A stretch of 64,000 bases of DNA, taken from the NCBI GenBank assembly GCA_902762875.1, contig CACWPS010000007.1, forward strand, positions 34,350 through 98,349, given 5' to 3'. A program made the position numbers and the translations under genes. This document shows positions 61,751 to 64,000 of this stretch, one piece after another (position 1 is the first letter of the stretch; each line of letters opens with the position of its first letter). This DNA is from Oscillospiraceae bacterium. Lineage in GTDB: Bacteria; Bacillota; Clostridia; Oscillospirales; Acutalibacteraceae. The notes beneath the pieces were generated by a model. It had not been told where the DNA came from. It did no database searches and worked only from the letters and a program-made list of their open reading frames with translations.

Positions 61751-62494
61751 ATGAGAAAAGAAACTGATTTGGACGGTGTGAAAGCAATCGCAAAAGCCCT
61801 GCTTATGACCTCCGTCAATCAAACACCCTACTCACCGATGATCGTACAGCACCCGTTCACCTCCACGGGTCTTATCCCTTTTCCGACAGAAATGAATAAG
61901 GGATTTCAACCGGTAGACATCACACTCAACGAAGATAACCTAAAGATATGGCGGGAATCCATAAGTCAAATAATAGACGAAGCAGAAAACCCATATCACA
62001 TATATATGCTGCTCAATCCGCCCTACGCTCTGACCTTTCTCAAACTCGCTTCGCCCTACCTTTCAAGGAAGGACTTCTCAGAAATCCTCGCCTCTGCTTG
62101 GATCAATTGCGAAGCACCGCATAATGATCCCGACTTAAACAAAGCCGATCTGCTTTCCATGTTCAAATCCGCCGATCCCAAAGCACTTATGGAGGACGAT
62201 GAATATGAGCAGTTACAGAAATTGGAGGACACACTGACAGTTTATCGCGGAGTGACCTCATATAACGCAGACAATATCAAAGCCCTATCATGGTCTTTGA
62301 GCAAAGAAACGGCAGAATGGTTTGCTCATAGATTTAATCAGGACGGAACGGTCTATGAGGCGCAAATCAACAAAGAGCATATATTGGCATTTTTTAACGG
62401 ACGAAACGAATCGGAAGTCATTCTCGATCCCCAATATCTCACAGATATTACGGAGGTTGAGGATATGACCTCCGATTTTTCTTTATCAATGTAA
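61751..62494 (+). CDS. Candidate R-S-E ADP-ribosyltransferase-fold protein
   Basis: 247 residues, cytosolic (no signal). N-terminal 150 residues are unrecognised and helical. The C-terminal part shows the ADP-ribosyltransferase order: R166 in LTVYRGV, S180-W-S182 in ALSWSLSKETAEWFAHRF (STS-like NAD-core strand) and E220-S-E222 in RNESEVILDPQYL (E-x-E of arginine-type enzymes). Such domains act as toxins or as phage/ICE host-modifying enzymes. AGAAAGGAG before the ATG. First gene of the accessory segment after the tRNAs, so it probably belongs to an integrative element. Target unknown. Confidence 0.72.
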   Translation: MRKETDLDGVKAIAKALLMTSVNQTPYSPMIVQHPFTSTGLIPFPTEMNKGFQPVDITLNEDNLKIWRESISQIIDEAENPYHIYMLLNPPYALTFLKLASPYLSRKDFSEILASAWINCEAPHNDPDLNKADLLSMFKSADPKALMEDDEYEQLQKLEDTLTVYRGVTSYNADNIKALSWSLSKETAEWFAHRFNQDGTVYEAQINKEHILAFFNGRNESEVILDPQYLTDITEVEDMTSDFSLSM

Positions 62495-62510
62495 CAGGAG
62501 GAAAAACAAT

Positions 62511-63167
62511 ATGACAATTTATCAAAAAGAACTGCTCCGGCAGCTTTCAAATCTCGGTTGCACCGGATATGAGGATAACCAAAGCGGAATGCTGAATATC
62601 ACTATGGACGGTCTTCCTCTCTGTATCGCAGGCAAAAAAGGCGACCTTTATTGGGACAAGGAAAATGTCGCTCTGCCGGAACGCCGAAAAGCGGTAGACG
62701 CCCTGTGTAAAGCCGCAGATCTTGTGCGCGAATATGTTTCCCTTTATGAAGCCTCTCCGCAGATGAAACCGGAAAGCGTACCGGAATACAGACAACTTGC
62801 CGAATACGGGAGCATCGTTCTCGGAGCAATGTACAGTGAAACGCACGGATTCATGTTCTCGACATGGACGCAGTACAACGGCGGCAAAACAATTGAACAC
62901 GGCGACTATTCACCGAGCTATGAATACGCCAAAGAATCCTTTGCCACCCGCGCAAAACTGGTAGATAAGTATCGGCTGTTCTCAGAAACGGAGGCAGAAA
63001 ATCTGTATCGCTGTATTGATTATGCATTGGAAAACTGCGAATCGCTGACTTATGAACAAGAAGAACAGCTCAAAGACCTAAAGGAAAAGCTGACCTTCGG
63101 ATACCCGAAACTTGAAGATGAGCCTCCGTCCTTCGATCAGGATGAATCTCCTCAACTGAATATGTAA
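62511..63167 (+). CDS. Accessory-element protein, unrecognised
   Basis: 218 residues, acidic, no membrane segment. Two apparent parts: residues 1-75 (YQKELLRQLSNLGCTGYEDN... with a strand-rich LNITMDGLPLCIAGKKGD) and 80-200 with EYGSIVLGAMYSETHGFMFS and a helical end, then a Pro/Asp tail. I recognise no family. CAGGAGG ribosome site 16 bases after the previous stop, so it is co-transcribed with the ADP-ribosyltransferase-like gene. Followed by a CCTCC...GGAGG hairpin with a T run near 63171-63222. Confidence 0.75.
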   Translation: MTIYQKELLRQLSNLGCTGYEDNQSGMLNITMDGLPLCIAGKKGDLYWDKENVALPERRKAVDALCKAADLVREYVSLYEASPQMKPESVPEYRQLAEYGSIVLGAMYSETHGFMFSTWTQYNGGKTIEHGDYSPSYEYAKESFATRAKLVDKYRLFSETEAENLYRCIDYALENCESLTYEQEEQLKDLKEKLTFGYPKLEDEPPSFDQDESPQLNM

Positions 63168-63172
63168 TATCC

Positions 63173-63222
63173 TCCCGCAGCCTCCGGCTTTGTTTTCTGC
63201 AAAACCGGAGGCTTTTTCTATT
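63173..63222 (+). terminator. Hairpin after the 218-residue gene
   Basis: CGCAGCCTCCGG...CCGGAGGCT (about 63176-63212): GCCTCCGG pairs with CCGGAGGC around TTTTGTTTTCTGCAAAA-type sequence, followed by TTTTTCTATTTT. Probable rho-independent terminator or attenuator before the next gene. Confidence 0.6.
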
Positions 63223-63244
63223 TTAACGAAAGGAATAACAGATC

Positions 63245-63955
63245 ATGTATTTTTCAGAAACCTCAACCCTACGCAGCATCGAAAAGTTAATGCAGACCAT
63301 CCCGAATTTCAGACCGAGAGGACACGGAGTGATGATCCTCTGTAAGCATGAATACACCGCCAAAGACTGCGATTGCTCCTACTGCCCTTACCATACAGGC
63401 AGAGGAAGAAAAATCGCCTGCCGCTTAGATCGCTGTGCCTGTCTCAAAGAACACATTGAAGCGGGAGCAGCAACTCAAAAAGAAATACTGACCGAAACGA
63501 TGGCGGCAATTAAGTACCCGCCGTTTGTCAGACGGCTCAATCTTTATCTTAATGAAAGCGAGGAATACCCTATGGAATTCAAGAATGAAAAGCACCGCGA
63601 GCTGTTCGGCGAGGCCGTCAGAAGAAAGGACAAAAAGGACTATGCGCTGATGGCTGCCCTCTATCTTCTTACCGCAGATTTCCGACTGTGGAATACAGTC
63701 AAGCACTGTACGGAGAAAGCCGTCATTGATTTTGAACACATCAGGCTCAAAGGCATCCACCCCACCGGATATACCCTTTTCTGCTGTGCAAAGGATTTAT
63801 ATCTCGGCACAAAGCATATGTCGGTCAGCGATCTCGCGGATACGGAGCTGATACCGCCGAAAGTCTTCGGTCTCATCTGCAATGCCATGGCAATCCGCCG
63901 TTTCGGACTCGGCGCTGTAAACTTTAATAATGAAAGGAATCTTTGCAATGATTAA
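63245..63955 (+). CDS. Accessory-element protein with N-terminal Cys cluster
   Basis: 236 residues. An early Cys/His-rich segment (LCKHEYTAKDCDCSYCPYH...CRLDRCACLKEH) has eight cysteines and could bind zinc or an iron-sulfur cluster. The remaining 150 residues are helical with AVRRKDKKDYALMAALYLLT and end in an NNERNLCND tail. No family I can name; similar cysteine-led proteins are seen in clostridial conjugative elements (from memory). GAAAGGA ribosome site. The next gene overlaps its stop by 8 bases. Confidence 0.75.
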   Translation: MYFSETSTLRSIEKLMQTIPNFRPRGHGVMILCKHEYTAKDCDCSYCPYHTGRGRKIACRLDRCACLKEHIEAGAATQKEILTETMAAIKYPPFVRRLNLYLNESEEYPMEFKNEKHRELFGEAVRRKDKKDYALMAALYLLTADFRLWNTVKHCTEKAVIDFEHIRLKGIHPTGYTLFCCAKDLYLGTKHMSVSDLADTELIPPKVFGLICNAMAIRRFGLGAVNFNNERNLCND

Positions 63956-64000
63956 CGCTATAGTACAAAACAAACAAGGAGAAACTGCGGTTATTGATTT
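63948..64000 (+). CDS. Start of next accessory-element gene, cut by window edge
   Basis: ATG at 63948 inside the previous gene's last codons with GAAAGGAA upstream; only MINAIVQNKQGETAVID is visible. Not identifiable from 17 residues. Confidence 0.6.
   Translation, partial: MINAIVQNKQGETAVID

Overview
The window looks like chromosomal DNA from a low-to-mid GC Gram-positive anaerobe of the class Clostridia, most likely an Oscillospiraceae/Ruminococcaceae-type gut bacterium. This rests on gene content and arrangement: acetate kinase, GTP-type PEPCK, a YqhQ-like DUF1385 protein next to prmC-recA-recX, ThyX in a greA-thyX-mltG-U32 block, a SpoIID-domain protein, strong TTGACA/TATAAT promoters with 17-base spacers, and strong AGGAGG-type ribosome binding sites. 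The species cannot be named from the sequence alone.

Layout. 1-6.4 kb holds the 3' part of ackA, galK, a convergent nadE and pckG. 6.4-8 kb is a small accessory patch: a REP-associated tyrosine transposase (RAYT) carrying REP-like palindromes inside its own reading frame, and an XRE regulator. 8.3-24.5 kb is one long co-directional run: lipoprotein plus two-component system, DUF1385, prmC, recA, recX, rimO (behind a structured leader), pgsA, cysE, cysS, a methyltransferase, rsmI, an LCP ligase, a membrane protein, a 59-residue Cys-rich protein and plsC. 24.5-33 kb is a glycan-use island: DMT transporter, GH78, GH2, SGNH esterase and nucleoside hydrolase. It is separated by extra copies of the plsC 3' end and by fragments of broken genes, so it has been rearranged repeatedly. 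33.1-37.5 kb is the str operon (rpsL, rpsG, fusA, tuf). fusA is broken here by an apparent deletion of about 89 bases that removes switch I/II; this is either an assembly error or a real lesion.

37.9-43.5 kb is a reverse-strand block (DUF3048 lipoprotein, U32 protease, mltG, DJ-1, thyX, greA). Next come a PqqD-like protein with a Ser/His signal-peptidase-like protein and a 941-residue LacZ. 47.4-50.9 kb is a reverse-strand block with trmB, rsmG and parB. A 276-bp MITE with perfect 27-base inverted ends lies exactly between the parB promoter and its ribosome binding site. 51-54.2 kb carries a SpoIID-domain protein and a second two-component system. 54.4-60.7 kb is the ATP synthase operon (I-B-E-F-H-A-G-D-C) with a delta subunit of only 71 residues. 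After it, on the reverse strand, a 60-residue single-pass membrane protein is transcribed from a consensus promoter overlapped by a perfect LexA/DinR box, so it is an excellent candidate SOS-induced cell-cycle or membrane effector. tRNA-Thr and tRNA-Tyr follow, then the edge of an apparent integrative element (61.7-64 kb) with different base use. It includes a protein with a visible R-S-E ADP-ribosyltransferase motif set.

Most of the window is ordinary core genome. The items most worth follow-up are the LexA-controlled small membrane protein, the ADP-ribosyltransferase-like protein, the structured rimO leader, the MITE inserted in the parB leader, the RAYT/REP family, the minimal AtpH and the fusA lesion.
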